Part shown: positions 17,262 to 26,041 of the stretch, piece by piece
Layout of the letters: each line of letters starts with the position of its first letter
Numbering within the stretch: the stretch's first letter is position 1
Source of the DNA: Lachnospiraceae bacterium Marseille-Q4251
GTDB lineage: Bacteria; Bacillota; Clostridia; Lachnospirales; Lachnospiraceae
Direction: 5' to 3'
Assembly: GCA_018223435.1 (NCBI GenBank)
Contig: JAGTTO010000001.1
Span: 434,001-498,000 of the forward strand
Length of the DNA: 64,000 nt
Position numbers and translations under genes: made by a program
Notes under the pieces: generated by a model
Told to the model about the DNA's origin: nothing
The model's input: only the letters and a program-made list of their open reading frames with translations
Databases searched by the model: none

Positions 17262-18950
17262 TCAGTCTTTTTTCTGAAGACCTTCCAGGCCTAAGAGAGC
17301 GGCTCCGAGGGCTCCTACGATCTCCGGCTCCTCACAGATATAGAGGGAAGCGCCCAGTTTTTCTTCCACCGCCTTGACCACGCCCGGATTTTTTGCCACG
17401 CCTCCGGTCATCATATAGCCTTCCTCCAGACCCACGCGTTTCATGAGGGAAACAGCCTTGTTGGCGATGGCCTTGTGGATGCCGTGGGCGATATCCGGCT
17501 TCTCTTTGTTTCTGGCAATCAGGGAGATGACCTCCGATTCCGCAAAGACAGAGCACATGCTGCTGATCGTGATATCTTCTTTCCACTGGAGAGAAATGGG
17601 CCCCAGCTCGTCGATGCCGATCTCCAGGGTCCGGGCCATCATCTCCAGGAAACGACCGGTGCCGGCGGCGCATTTGTCGTTCATGACAAAGTCCGTCACC
17701 TCCCCGCTGTCGCTCAAATGGATGGCTTTGCTGTCCTGGCCGCCAATATCCAGGATCGTGTGAACCGAGGGATTAAAATAATGGGCTCCCCGGCCATGGC
17801 AGGTGATCTCTGTGATATTTTCATCCGCAAAATCAATGCTGACGCGGCCGTACCCCGTGGAGACCACAAGATCCAGATTTTCCTTCGCAAGTCCAGCTTT
17901 TTCAAGAACTTCCCGAAAAATCCGCTCCGCGCTCTCCCCGCTCTTTGCCCCTGTGCGGATCACATGGGAGGCCAGAATTTCCTCCTTCTCATTGATGATC
18001 ACCGCGTTGGTCGATGTGGAACCGCTGTCAATACCAAGTACATACATATGTCCGTCCTCCATACTCTTTTTCCGTCCTGTCACTTTTTTACCCTCCGTAT
18101 CCAGAGACTCCAGAAAAGCCTCCACCCGGGTCTGGATCTGACCCTCGCACTGCTTGGTGGCGTCGGTCTCCACCAGAAGCAGAGGCACGCCAATCCGCTC
18201 TTTTAACCAGGCATACTCATATCCGAAATTATCGCAGAATTTTACCGTATGGTAGATAATTCCATCCAGCTCGTCTTTGAAACCTTCCAGATAATTTTCC
18301 CGGTTCACGGCTTTTTGCATCCGCATGCAGGGAATCTGATTCAAAAGAGACTCCGCATAGGAGAAAAGAACCTGCTCCTTTTTTGCTCCCAATTTCCGCT
18401 GGATGCCGGTGCAGGTGAGGTCAAAAAGCACCTCCGCCTCATGATTTTCCAGCAGGTTGATGACTCCCGCGCTGGCTCTGGCTCCCATCAGGCCGATTTT
18501 CTTCTTTTTCTTTTCCGGCGTTTTTTTCAGTTTCTCCGCCTCTTTTTTCCGCTCCAGCAGGTTGAAAAGCGCATCCTCCTGAAAGGTTTTGCCGCTGAAC
18601 TCCTCGTAGGCCGCAATCATCCGGCGAAGAGATTTCTCATAGACCTTCACGGAAAGACCCGTGACCTTCCGGGGCACATCGCAGATATAGATAAATTTGT
18701 TCGGAAACTGTTCCTTCAGATTGTCATAGAGCCGCCGCATGCTGTCGCAGCAGGTGGTGAGTACCAGGCCTTCGTAGACGTCATTTCCCATGACCTCCTC
18801 CAGCACGGCCTTTGCAAAGGAGCAGACGTTGGGATGCATCAGGGTATCCGCCTGGTTAAAATTTGTCACCTGGGGCTGGATTCTGCCGGTCTCCGTTCCC
18901 ATAGCCTCGAAAATTTCCAGAGGGGCATATTTACAGACATATCCGATCAT
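17262..18950 (-). CDS. Fusion protein: 2-hydroxyacyl-CoA dehydratase-like domain plus ATP-dependent activase
   Basis: A 562-residue protein with two parts. Residues 1-290 resemble half of an HgdB/FldB-type dehydratase subunit, with cysteines in TTCCDSMRRLYDN (about 65-77), DLTC (180) and KFCDNFGYEYAW (239). Residues 302-562 are an activase of the BadF/HgdC/FldI type. They include the ASKHA phosphate motif GIDSGSTSTNAV (306-317), DIGGQDSKAI (401-410), and the two cluster cysteines in DKCAAGTGRF (Cys427) and SSMCSVFAESEV (Cys466). Two subunits normally hold one [4Fe-4S] cluster and inject an electron with ATP hydrolysis. It overlaps its upstream partner by 4 bases (ATGA). The substrate is unknown. 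Confidence 0.88.
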   Translation of the reverse strand: MIGYVCKYAPLEIFEAMGTETGRIQPQVTNFNQADTLMHPNVCSFAKAVLEEVMGNDVYEGLVLTTCCDSMRRLYDNLKEQFPNKFIYICDVPRKVTGLSVKVYEKSLRRMIAAYEEFSGKTFQEDALFNLLERKKEAEKLKKTPEKKKKKIGLMGARASAGVINLLENHEAEVLFDLTCTGIQRKLGAKKEQVLFSYAESLLNQIPCMRMQKAVNRENYLEGFKDELDGIIYHTVKFCDNFGYEYAWLKERIGVPLLLVETDATKQCEGQIQTRVEAFLESLDTEGKKVTGRKKSMEDGHMYVLGIDSGSTSTNAVIINEKEEILASHVIRTGAKSGESAERIFREVLEKAGLAKENLDLVVSTGYGRVSIDFADENITEITCHGRGAHYFNPSVHTILDIGGQDSKAIHLSDSGEVTDFVMNDKCAAGTGRFLEMMARTLEIGIDELGPISLQWKEDITISSMCSVFAESEVISLIARNKEKPDIAHGIHKAIANKAVSLMKRVGLEEGYMMTGGVAKNPGVVKAVEEKLGASLYICEEPEIVGALGAALLGLEGLQKKD

Positions 18951-20221
18951 TCTTTTTCCTCCTCCTGATCCAGTAATTCTAGAAAAGCTTCCAGCCGGGT
19001 CTTGATCTGGCCGTCATGGCTGTTCCGGCGGTCCATGGCGTCTCCGTCCAGGATCAGCATGGGAACGCCCCGTTTTCGCATCTCTTCTTTCAGGAGCATA
19101 ACACCTCCCGCAGACTGCTTGCAGCCCCAGTGACAGAAATGAATGACCGCATCGGCATGAAGTTCCTCCACCAGTTCAGCAACTCTCTTGATTTTCCGCT
19201 CATACGGGCCGTTGTACAGGTTATTCAGCATTTTTCTCGCCAGAGCATTCAGAGGATGCGCCGTGTCCAGATCCTCCATATAATCGAGGTTCATCTCGCA
19301 GGCTTTGAGATAATACTTCTCCTGATAATTGAAATAGCCCTTGAGGGTCTCCTGGTAATAGGGCATCAGATGCACCCAGAGGACGCCTTTTCCGTGGAAA
19401 TCCGGATAACTGTCGATGTCCTTCTCCAACTTCTGGAAAAATTCCAGACACTCTTCTGAACCGATGTTCAGATGGGTGGCAAAGAGCATATATAAATGAA
19501 GGGTCATCGTGTTGGGATAGTATTTCCGGCTCTGCTTTTTCAGGAAGGAGCGATAAAGCCGCTTAGACTCATTTTCCCGCTCCAGAGTTCGATTCAGCTC
19601 CTCCGGATCCAGTTTTCTGCCGGTGCGCTCCTCCAGCACCCCGATGAGCTCCTTCAACTGCTCCACCACATAGTTCTCCGCGTCCTCGGAATACTCGTCT
19701 GGAATATCCAGCACGAAAGAGGGAACCTGATGCTTTTCCTCCAGATAACGGAAGGTATTGACGTTTCCGTCGCAGATCATGGAGGTGGTCACGGAAAGCA
19801 GGGCCTTCGGCACCACCCCCGCATCCACGCCGCCGATGAAATTTTTATGATAAGAGCAGAGCGTAGCGGCGATTCCCACGCTCTCAGCCTGGTCGATAAA
19901 GTAATCCTCCACCGTGAAACCGGAGAAAAACGAGGAGAGGCACTCCATGGAAATAGAACTCAAGCCAAAGCACTGAAGAAGCTCCACCGGAGCGAAAATA
20001 TTGGTCCACACGGTCTTTTCCGGATGCTCCAGGGCAGAAAGCACGCTCTTTAAGGCCAGCTGATTCAACCTCGTGTAGGCCTTCGGCATCCCCTTATCCG
20101 GCAGAAGCCCATGGCGGAGCACCTCCTCCTTCAGCCCCAGGCGAATCAGTTTCCGCGCCCTCTCCGGGCGCTCCGGGGTCGTATTTTTGATAAAGTCACC
20201 ATACTTTTTGATTACATCCAA
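18947..20221 (-). CDS. 2-hydroxyacyl-CoA dehydratase family (HgdB/FldB-like) protein
   Basis: A 424-residue protein of the dehydratase D-component fold, expected to carry an iron-sulfur cluster and receive an electron from the fused activase downstream. Features include ERPERARKLIRLGL near the start, NIFAPVELLQCFGLSSISME, a Cys in ATLCSYHKNFIG and VIHFCHWGCKQSAGGVMLLK near residue 380. Such proteins serve hydroxyacyl-CoA dehydration, benzoyl-CoA reduction or double-cubane reductases; the substrate cannot be read here. An in-frame ATG at 20275 lies inside the promoter -10 box, so the TTG at 20221, preceded by AAAGGA, is the more likely start. Confidence 0.82.
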   Translation of the reverse strand: MDVIKKYGDFIKNTTPERPERARKLIRLGLKEEVLRHGLLPDKGMPKAYTRLNQLALKSVLSALEHPEKTVWTNIFAPVELLQCFGLSSISMECLSSFFSGFTVEDYFIDQAESVGIAATLCSYHKNFIGGVDAGVVPKALLSVTTSMICDGNVNTFRYLEEKHQVPSFVLDIPDEYSEDAENYVVEQLKELIGVLEERTGRKLDPEELNRTLERENESKRLYRSFLKKQSRKYYPNTMTLHLYMLFATHLNIGSEECLEFFQKLEKDIDSYPDFHGKGVLWVHLMPYYQETLKGYFNYQEKYYLKACEMNLDYMEDLDTAHPLNALARKMLNNLYNGPYERKIKRVAELVEELHADAVIHFCHWGCKQSAGGVMLLKEEMRKRGVPMLILDGDAMDRRNSHDGQIKTRLEAFLELLDQEEEKE

Positions 20222-20273
20222 AATTCTGTCATTCCTTTCGCTGTACTTAATCCTAGTCCGTTTACACCCGCCC

Positions 20274-20302
20274 ATTTTACCCTATTCTGTTCGTTTTTGC
20301 AA
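20274..20302 (-). promoter_or_regulatory. Promoter of the dehydratase/activase operon
   Basis: TTGCAA (20302-20297), 17-base spacer, TAAAAT (20279-20274) on the minus strand, giving a start near 20267. It overlaps the ATG at 20275, which argues that translation begins downstream at the TTG at 20221. Confidence 0.6.
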
Positions 20303-20310
20303 TCCAAAGA

Positions 20311-20340
20311 CAGAGAAACCGCCGGCAAAAACCGGCGGTT
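20311..20340 (-). terminator. Hairpin terminator after leuA
   Basis: AACCGCCGG / CCGGCGGTT on the minus strand followed by TTTCTCTGTC, a moderately T-rich tail, about 30 bases past the leuA stop. Confidence 0.65.
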
Positions 20341-20372
20341 GAAGGTGTTTCTTCTATATATAATAGGTGAGT

Positions 20373-22055
20373 TTACTCTGCTGCTTCTTCATTCAGCATA
20401 TTGTTGATCGCAGTCACCAGAGCATCAATGGAAGCCACGATGATATCCTGATTTACACCTGCGCCCCAGAAATCTTTGCCGTCCTTGTCGTTGATGCCGA
20501 CATAGGCGATGGCTTTGGAACTGGAGCTCTTCTCAAGGGCGTGCTCCTGGTAGGTCTGCAGGGTATAGTCCAGACGGAACTGCTTTTTCAATGCGTTGCT
20601 GACTGCATCCAGACGACCGTTTCCGGAAGCGATGGCTTTCTTCTCCACGCCGTTCTGAAGGACCGTTACCTCGGCGATGATGCCGTTATGCTGTTTGAAG
20701 TGTGCCTCTGTCACCTGGAACGGAGTGGTAACACCCTCGAATTTCTTCTTGAAGATCTCGAAGATCTCGGAAGGTTTGAGCTCTTTGTGCATATGGTCGG
20801 AAACGTCCTTGGTGGCGTAGCCCATAGCCTCGCGCATCTTGGCCGGCAGATTCAGGCCGAAATTCTGCTCCAGAATATAGCCGATGCCGCCCTTTCCGGA
20901 CTGACTGTTGATACGGATAACGTCTGCCTCGTACTCTCTTCCGATATCCTTTGGATCCAGCGGAAGATAGGGAACAGTCCATTTTCCGGTGTGCTGATGC
21001 TCGTCCCAGATCTTCATGCCCTTGGCAATGGCATCCTGATGGGAACCGGAGAAGGCTGCAAATACAAGAGCTCCGCTGTAGGGGCTTCTCATATCGATGT
21101 GCATGCCGGTGTACTCCTCGTACTCTGCAGAAATCTTCGGCATATCGGAGAAATCCAGCTCCGGATCAATGCCCTGGGAATACATATTCATGGCCAATGT
21201 CACGATATCCACGTTACCAGTACGCTCGCCGTTTCCAAAAAGGGTTCCCTCGATACGATCAGCGCCTGCAAGAATTCCCATCTCGGCATCGCTGATGCCG
21301 CAGCCGCGGTCGTTGTGGGGATGCAGGGAAACGATAACGTTGTCTCTGTATTTCAGGTTTTTGCTCATATACTCTACCTGGCTGGCATAAACGTGAGGCA
21401 TGGAGTGCTCCACGGTGCTGGGCAGGTTGATGATGACTTTATGATCCGGGGTTGGCTGCCATACGTCCAGAACGGCATTGCAGACCTCCAGAGCGTACTC
21501 CATCTCTGTACCGGTGAAGCTCTCCGGGCTGTACTCGAAGGAATAGTTTCCGTCGGACTCCTCGGTCAGTTTTTTCAGAAGCTCTGCGCCGTCCACAGCG
21601 ATTTTCAGGATCTCTTCTTTAGATTTTTTGAATACCTGCTCACGCTGAGCCACGGAAGTGGAATTGTATACATGAACAACGGCTTTCTTCACGCCCTGAA
21701 GAGCCTCAAAGGTTTTCCGGATGATGTGCTCTCTGGCCTGGGTCAGTACCTGGATGGTCACATCGTCGGGGATCATATTTTTCTCAATCAGGGTTCTTAA
21801 GAACAGGTACTCTGTCTCGGAAGCTGCCGGGAAACCAACCTCAATCTCTTTGAAACCGATACGAACCAGGAGTTTGAAAAATTCCAGCTTCTGTTCCAGA
21901 GACATCGGCACGATGAGGGCCTGGTTTCCGTCGCGCAGGTCCACGCTGCACCAGATCGGCGCTTTCTCAATGTGATCTTTTTTTGCCCAGTCCATGCAGT
22001 CTACCGGGGGCATAAAATACTGGCGGGTGTACTTTTCAACATTTTTCATTCCCAT
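20373..22055 (-). CDS. leuA: 2-isopropylmalate synthase (type 2 LeuA)
   Basis: Condenses acetyl-CoA with 2-oxoisovalerate, the first committed step of leucine synthesis. The 560-residue protein shows the DRE-TIM catalytic motif [17 protein letters not shown] (about residues 35-51), [20 protein letters not shown] with the metal-binding His residues, and [18 protein letters not shown]-terminal LeuA regulatory domain (from about residue 430) is expected to bind leucine. Its divergent N-terminus and the form DLRDGNQAL place it in the LeuA type 2 group. AAGGAG precedes the ATG. A Leu T-box leader controls it. Confidence 0.96.
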   Translation of the reverse strand: MGMKNVEKYTRQYFMPPVDCMDWAKKDHIEKAPIWCSVDLRDGNQALIVPMSLEQKLEFFKLLVRIGFKEIEVGFPAASETEYLFLRTLIEKNMIPDDVTIQVLTQAREHIIRKTFEALQGVKKAVVHVYNSTSVAQREQVFKKSKEEILKIAVDGAELLKKLTEESDGNYSFEYSPESFTGTEMEYALEVCNAVLDVWQPTPDHKVIINLPSTVEHSMPHVYASQVEYMSKNLKYRDNVIVSLHPHNDRGCGISDAEMGILAGADRIEGTLFGNGERTGNVDIVTLAMNMYSQGIDPELDFSDMPKISAEYEEYTGMHIDMRSPYSGALVFAAFSGSHQDAIAKGMKIWDEHQHTGKWTVPYLPLDPKDIGREYEADVIRINSQSGKGGIGYILEQNFGLNLPAKMREAMGYATKDVSDHMHKELKPSEIFEIFKKKFEGVTTPFQVTEAHFKQHNGIIAEVTVLQNGVEKKAIASGNGRLDAVSNALKKQFRLDYTLQTYQEHALEKSSSSKAIAYVGINDKDGKDFWGAGVNQDIIVASIDALVTAINNMLNEEAAE

Positions 22056-22101
22056 TTTTTCATTCTCCTTACTGAATTTCTCTTATAGTTTGTTGACAAA
22101 A

Positions 22102-22405
22102 CAAAAAAGCCTTCCATCTCTACTCAGAGACGAAAGACCTATCATCTGCCTTACGCGGTACCACTCTTTTTCATGGAGGAACTCCATGCACTCATCAGAT
22201 ACGAGACAACAAGCGCTGTCTTTATATCCTGCCCGTATAACGGCCGGGAATCCGTCTGCGTCTACTTTTTTCATTGGAAAATTTGGGGCAGCCGCTCTGA
22301 GGCGAGTTCCGCTCTTCCCTTCCGCTGCCTTCCACCAGCCGGCAACTCTCTGTGATCCAGTGGGAACGTACTATTCCTCTTCATCGCATTTTCGTCTATC
22401 AACTT
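22102..22405 (-). promoter_or_regulatory. T-box leader, leucine type, upstream of leuA
   Basis: The T-box sequence AGAGTGGTACCGCGT is at 22167-22153 on the minus strand, followed by a terminator hairpin (GTCTTTCGTCTCT / AGAGATGGAAGGC) and TTTTTT near 22103. In stem I a GAA is followed by CTC (22306-22304), which fits a Leu specifier. The leader therefore senses uncharged tRNA-Leu. Confidence 0.9.
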
Positions 22406-22411
22406 GAAACT

Positions 22412-22440
22412 ACTTTACCATCTGAAAGGAAAAATGTCAA
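22412..22440 (-). promoter_or_regulatory. Promoter of the leuA T-box transcript
   Basis: TTGACA (22440-22435), 17-base spacer, TAAAGT (22417-22412) on the minus strand. Confidence 0.75.
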
Positions 22441-22577
22441 GGGGATAACCATTGAATTTCTCTTCTTTTTCTGATATAGTGGTGATGCCGTACAAAGCGC
22501 ATATTGTATCTGCATGGTATCACCTTTGCATAATCAGCCAGCATTTTTACATTAAGAGAAAGAAGGACAGGCACAAC

Positions 22578-23969
22578 ATGAAAACAGGAAACGACCTGGG
22601 ACGGGACAGCGTTCCTTCTCTGGTTCTGAAACTGGCCATTCCCACGATGGTAGCCCAGTTTGTAAACGTACTTTACAGCATCATCGACCGCATGTACATC
22701 GGGCACATTCCGGAATACGGAGATCTGGCCCTGGCGGGAGCCGGCATCTGCGGTCCCATCGTCACCCTCCTTTCCTCCTTCGGTACCCTGGTGGGGCTGG
22801 GAGGTTCCATCCAGATGTCCATCCGCATGGGAGAGAGAAATATGAAAAAAGCCCGGCAGATCCTTTCCAACTCGCTTCTTCTACTGACGCTTTTTTCCGC
22901 AGTCCTCACAGTGCTGTTTCTTATGATAAAAGGACAGCTGCTCCGCTGGTTCGGCGCCAGTGACCAGACCTTCGCCTACGCGAATACCTACCTTACGATC
23001 TATACCATCGGCACCTTTTTTGCCCTCATGGCCGTCGGGCTCAACTACTTCATCAACTGTCAGGGCTTCCCGGTCATCGGTATGACCACGGTGCTCATCG
23101 GAACGGTCTGCAACATTATCCTGGATCCGGTGTTCATCTTCGGCCTGAATATGGGAATCGCCGGAGCCGCCGTGGCCACGGTCATTTCCCAGTTTCTTTC
23201 CTGCAGCTTTGCCCTGGCCTTTCTGGCTTTTTCCAAAAAGGTTCCCATCGGCATCAGTTTCGGCCAGTACAGTGGAAAGGTCATGGAAAAAATCCTTGCT
23301 ATCGGTTTTTCCCCGTTCCTGATTCTGGCCTCCGATAACGTGCTTCTCATCGCCACCAACACGGTGCTCCAGAAATACGGCGGCAGCCAGGGAGATTTCC
23401 TCATCACCACCGCCACAATCGTTCAGAGCTATATGCTCCTCATTACCTCACCGATGCTGGGAATCAGCGGCGGCACTCAGGCCCTCATCAGCTTCAACTA
23501 CGGAGCAGCCAACACGAAGCGGGTCCGGGATGCGGAGAAATACAGCCTGCTCCTCTGTTTTGCCTTTACTACCGTTATGTTTATCGTGACCCGCTTTCTG
23601 CCGGTGCATTTTATCCGTCTTTTTACTTCCAACGCGGAGATCTCCCGGCTCTCTGTCTGGGCCATCGGCGTTTTCACTTTCGCCATCATCCCGTTAAGCC
23701 TTCAGTATGTGCTGGTGGACGGCCTCACCGCCATGGAGCGGACCAAGACAGCCCTCTCGCTCTCCCTTTTCCGGAAAAGCTTCTATGTAGTGCTGGTCTT
23801 TATCCTGCCCCTGATCCGAAAGGAAGCCACGACAGTCTTCTATGCCCAGCCCATCGCGGATCTCACTGCCTCCACCGTTTCCACCATCGTCTTTTTGCTG
23901 GTGTTCCGGAAACATATGGAGCGGAGAGAGGCAGTCTTCCGGGAAAGCAGCAAAAGAACAGCCATTTAA
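22578..23969 (+). CDS. MATE family efflux transporter
   Basis: A 463-residue membrane protein with about 12 hydrophobic segments, of the multidrug and toxin extrusion family (Na+ or H+ driven antiport). It opens with SVPSLVLKLAIPTMVAQFVN and LYSIIDRMYIGHI, the usual first helix of MATE proteins. An internal repeat of the two six-helix halves is apparent (AIPTM near the start, IGFSPFLILASDN in the middle). The ATG at 22578 follows AGAAGGAC; upstream in-frame codons lie in the leader region. The substrate cannot be predicted. It stands alone between leuA's leader and a palindromic repeat. Confidence 0.92.
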   Translation: MKTGNDLGRDSVPSLVLKLAIPTMVAQFVNVLYSIIDRMYIGHIPEYGDLALAGAGICGPIVTLLSSFGTLVGLGGSIQMSIRMGERNMKKARQILSNSLLLLTLFSAVLTVLFLMIKGQLLRWFGASDQTFAYANTYLTIYTIGTFFALMAVGLNYFINCQGFPVIGMTTVLIGTVCNIILDPVFIFGLNMGIAGAAVATVISQFLSCSFALAFLAFSKKVPIGISFGQYSGKVMEKILAIGFSPFLILASDNVLLIATNTVLQKYGGSQGDFLITTATIVQSYMLLITSPMLGISGGTQALISFNYGAANTKRVRDAEKYSLLLCFAFTTVMFIVTRFLPVHFIRLFTSNAEISRLSVWAIGVFTFAIIPLSLQYVLVDGLTAMERTKTALSLSLFRKSFYVVLVFILPLIRKEATTVFYAQPIADLTASTVSTIVFLLVFRKHMERREAVFRESSKRTAI

Positions 23970-24001
23970 CTTTCAGAATGTTCCAGGTTCTGCATTATAA
24001 C

Positions 24002-24152
24002 GTCTCGAAAATAACTGGACCTTTCACGCAGGATGCAGATTCGAGTGTGCTGTTAAAAAAACGCAGGCGTAGCGGGCTACGCCGAGGCTTTTTCAACTGT
24101 GCAATCGGATTTGCAGACAAATCAATGGTCTGGTTATTTCGAAAACGCTATA
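24002..24152. repeat. Imperfect 150-bp palindromic intergenic element
   Basis: The two halves are imperfect reverse complements: TCGAAAATAACTGGACC on the left pairs with GGTCTGGTTATTTCGA on the right, and further arms pair inward to a central GCGTAGC-GGG-GCTACGC type hairpin with A- and T-runs. The centre may act as a terminator for the MATE gene; the flanks suggest a mobile or structured repeat. No gene is seen in it. Confidence 0.5.
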
Positions 24153-24200
24153 CTGCCCAGGCCCCGACATCATATATTAAAGAAAAGAGGTTATTGTATC

Positions 24201-25988
24201 ATGAAAGCAAAAGAAAAGATCGCGGCCCTTCAGGCCCTGATGAAAAAAGAAGGGATCGACGGCTATCTCATCCCCTCTTCCGATCCTCACATGAGCGAAT
24301 ATCTGCCTGACCACTACGCAGCCAGAAGCTGGTTCTCCGGCTTCAACGGTTCCGCCGGAACCCTGGCTGTCACTTCCGAAAAAGCTGCTCTCTGGGCCGA
24401 CGGCCGCTATTTTATCCAGGCAGAGCATCAGCTGGAGGGAAGCGGCATCGAGCTTATGAAGATCGGCGAGCCCGACGTTCCTACTGTGGAAAAATGGCTG
24501 GCTGATGAGCTTCCCGAGAAAGGAACCATGGGCATCGACGGCGTTATCACCAGCACCGCTTTTGCCGAAGAGCTGAAAAAAGCTTTTTCCGAAAAAGAAA
24601 TTTCTTTGAAGAACGCAGACCTCATCGCTCCGATCTGGACCGAGGAACGTCCCGCCGCTCCCGCCACCAAGGCCTGGATCCTGGACGCTGCCTACGCCGG
24701 AAAAACTCCTTCCGAGAAGCTTGCCACTCTTCGTGAGAGCCTGAAGGAGGAAGGTGTCAACGCTTACCTTGCCACAAAGCTGGAAAGCTCCGCCTGGCTT
24801 TTGAATCTCCGGGCAGATGACATCCTTTTCACTCCCTTCGCCCTCTGCTTTACCCTGGTGCTTCCGGACAGCGCTACCGTCTTCATCAACAAAGACCGGG
24901 TTCCCGCTGACGTACAGGAATATCTGGAAAAAGAAGGCTTCGCTATCGCTCCCTACGAGGAGACAGCAGCCGCTCTCCGTTCCATCAAGACTCCCGTCAC
25001 CTTCATCATCGAGAAAACTTCCCTCAGCTATGCCCTCTATCAGGCCATGGAGGAAAATACCAACATTATGGTAAAAGAAGGCAAAGAGCCCATCGTTTAT
25101 CTCAAAGGCGTCAAGAGCGAGACTGAGATCAAAAATCTGAAGATCGCCCACAGAAAAGACGGCGTTGCCATGGTCCGTTTTGCCATCGACCTTGAGGGCC
25201 GCATGGCAAGAAAAGAGACCGTAACCGAGTGCGATGTGGATGCCATGATGCGCCACTACCGCCTGGAGCAGGAGGCTTCCCTCGGCGAGTCCTTCGGAAC
25301 CATCGCCGCTTACGGCCCCAACGCAGCTATGATGCACTATCATCCCACTCCTGAAAACTGCGCTACCCTTAAGCCCGAAGGCTTCCTTCTCGTAGACTGT
25401 GGCGGCCACTATATGGAGGGTACTACAGACATCACCCGTACCTACGCTCTCGGCGAGCCCACCGAGGAGGAGAAGGATTACTTCACCCTCGTACTCCGCT
25501 CACATATCGATATGGCAAAGGTCGTATTTAAGGAAAAAATGCCAGGCATCGCTCTGGATCTCGCCGCCCGTGAGCCGTTCTGGGAGAGAGGTCTGGATTA
25601 CCGTTGCGGAACCGGCCACGGCGTCGGCTTCGTCGGAACCGTTCATGAAGGTCCCCAGGCCCTCAACGGCAGATGCCAGGTTCCCTTCGTTCCCGGCATG
25701 ACCGTCACCGACGAGCCCGGTATCTACGAGACCGACAAGATCGGTATCCGTATCGAGAACGAACTTCTCTGCAAAGAAGCCATGGAAACCGAGTACGGTA
25801 AATTCTACTGCTTCGAGCCCATCACCTACTGCCCCATCGACCGGAAAGCCATCGATCCGAAGAAACTTTCCCCGGCAGAGCTCTCCTGGCTGAACCAGTA
25901 CCACTCTACCGTCTATGAGACCCTTTCTCCCTATCTTACCAACAGCGAGAACGAGTGGCTGAAGAAGGCCTGCGCTCCGATTGCCTAA
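24201..25988 (+). CDS. pepP: Xaa-Pro aminopeptidase (aminopeptidase P, three-domain form)
   Basis: Removes N-terminal residues preceding proline; a cytosolic dimetal M24 peptidase. The 595-residue length and two creatinase N-like domains (about residues 1-135 and 150-300) match the eukaryote-like APP1 form, not the 440-residue E. coli PepP. The catalytic domain shows metal ligands in LLVDCGGHYMEGTTDITRTY, the His in GTGHGVGFVGTVHEGP, and Glu in DEPGIYETDKIGIRIENELL. The start at 24201 has AAGAGG upstream. A bidirectional terminator follows. Confidence 0.95.
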   Translation: MKAKEKIAALQALMKKEGIDGYLIPSSDPHMSEYLPDHYAARSWFSGFNGSAGTLAVTSEKAALWADGRYFIQAEHQLEGSGIELMKIGEPDVPTVEKWLADELPEKGTMGIDGVITSTAFAEELKKAFSEKEISLKNADLIAPIWTEERPAAPATKAWILDAAYAGKTPSEKLATLRESLKEEGVNAYLATKLESSAWLLNLRADDILFTPFALCFTLVLPDSATVFINKDRVPADVQEYLEKEGFAIAPYEETAAALRSIKTPVTFIIEKTSLSYALYQAMEENTNIMVKEGKEPIVYLKGVKSETEIKNLKIAHRKDGVAMVRFAIDLEGRMARKETVTECDVDAMMRHYRLEQEASLGESFGTIAAYGPNAAMMHYHPTPENCATLKPEGFLLVDCGGHYMEGTTDITRTYALGEPTEEEKDYFTLVLRSHIDMAKVVFKEKMPGIALDLAAREPFWERGLDYRCGTGHGVGFVGTVHEGPQALNGRCQVPFVPGMTVTDEPGIYETDKIGIRIENELLCKEAMETEYGKFYCFEPITYCPIDRKAIDPKKLSPAELSWLNQYHSTVYETLSPYLTNSENEWLKKACAPIA

Positions 25989-25991
25989 AAT

Positions 25992-26041
25992 AAAAAGACT
26001 TTCCTTCCGGTTTTATTTCCGGTTGGAAAGTCTCTTTTTTT
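25992..26041. terminator. Bidirectional intrinsic terminator
   Basis: AAAAAGACTTTCC / GGAAAGTCTCTTTTTTT between convergent pepP and the ABC exporter gene. Confidence 0.85.

Noticed and set aside
17004-17294. Plus-strand 96-codon frame in the AT-rich gap after the activase gene
   Set aside because: Phenylalanine-rich text typical of translated AT-rich noncoding DNA, no ribosome site, and it overlaps the activase gene end antisense.
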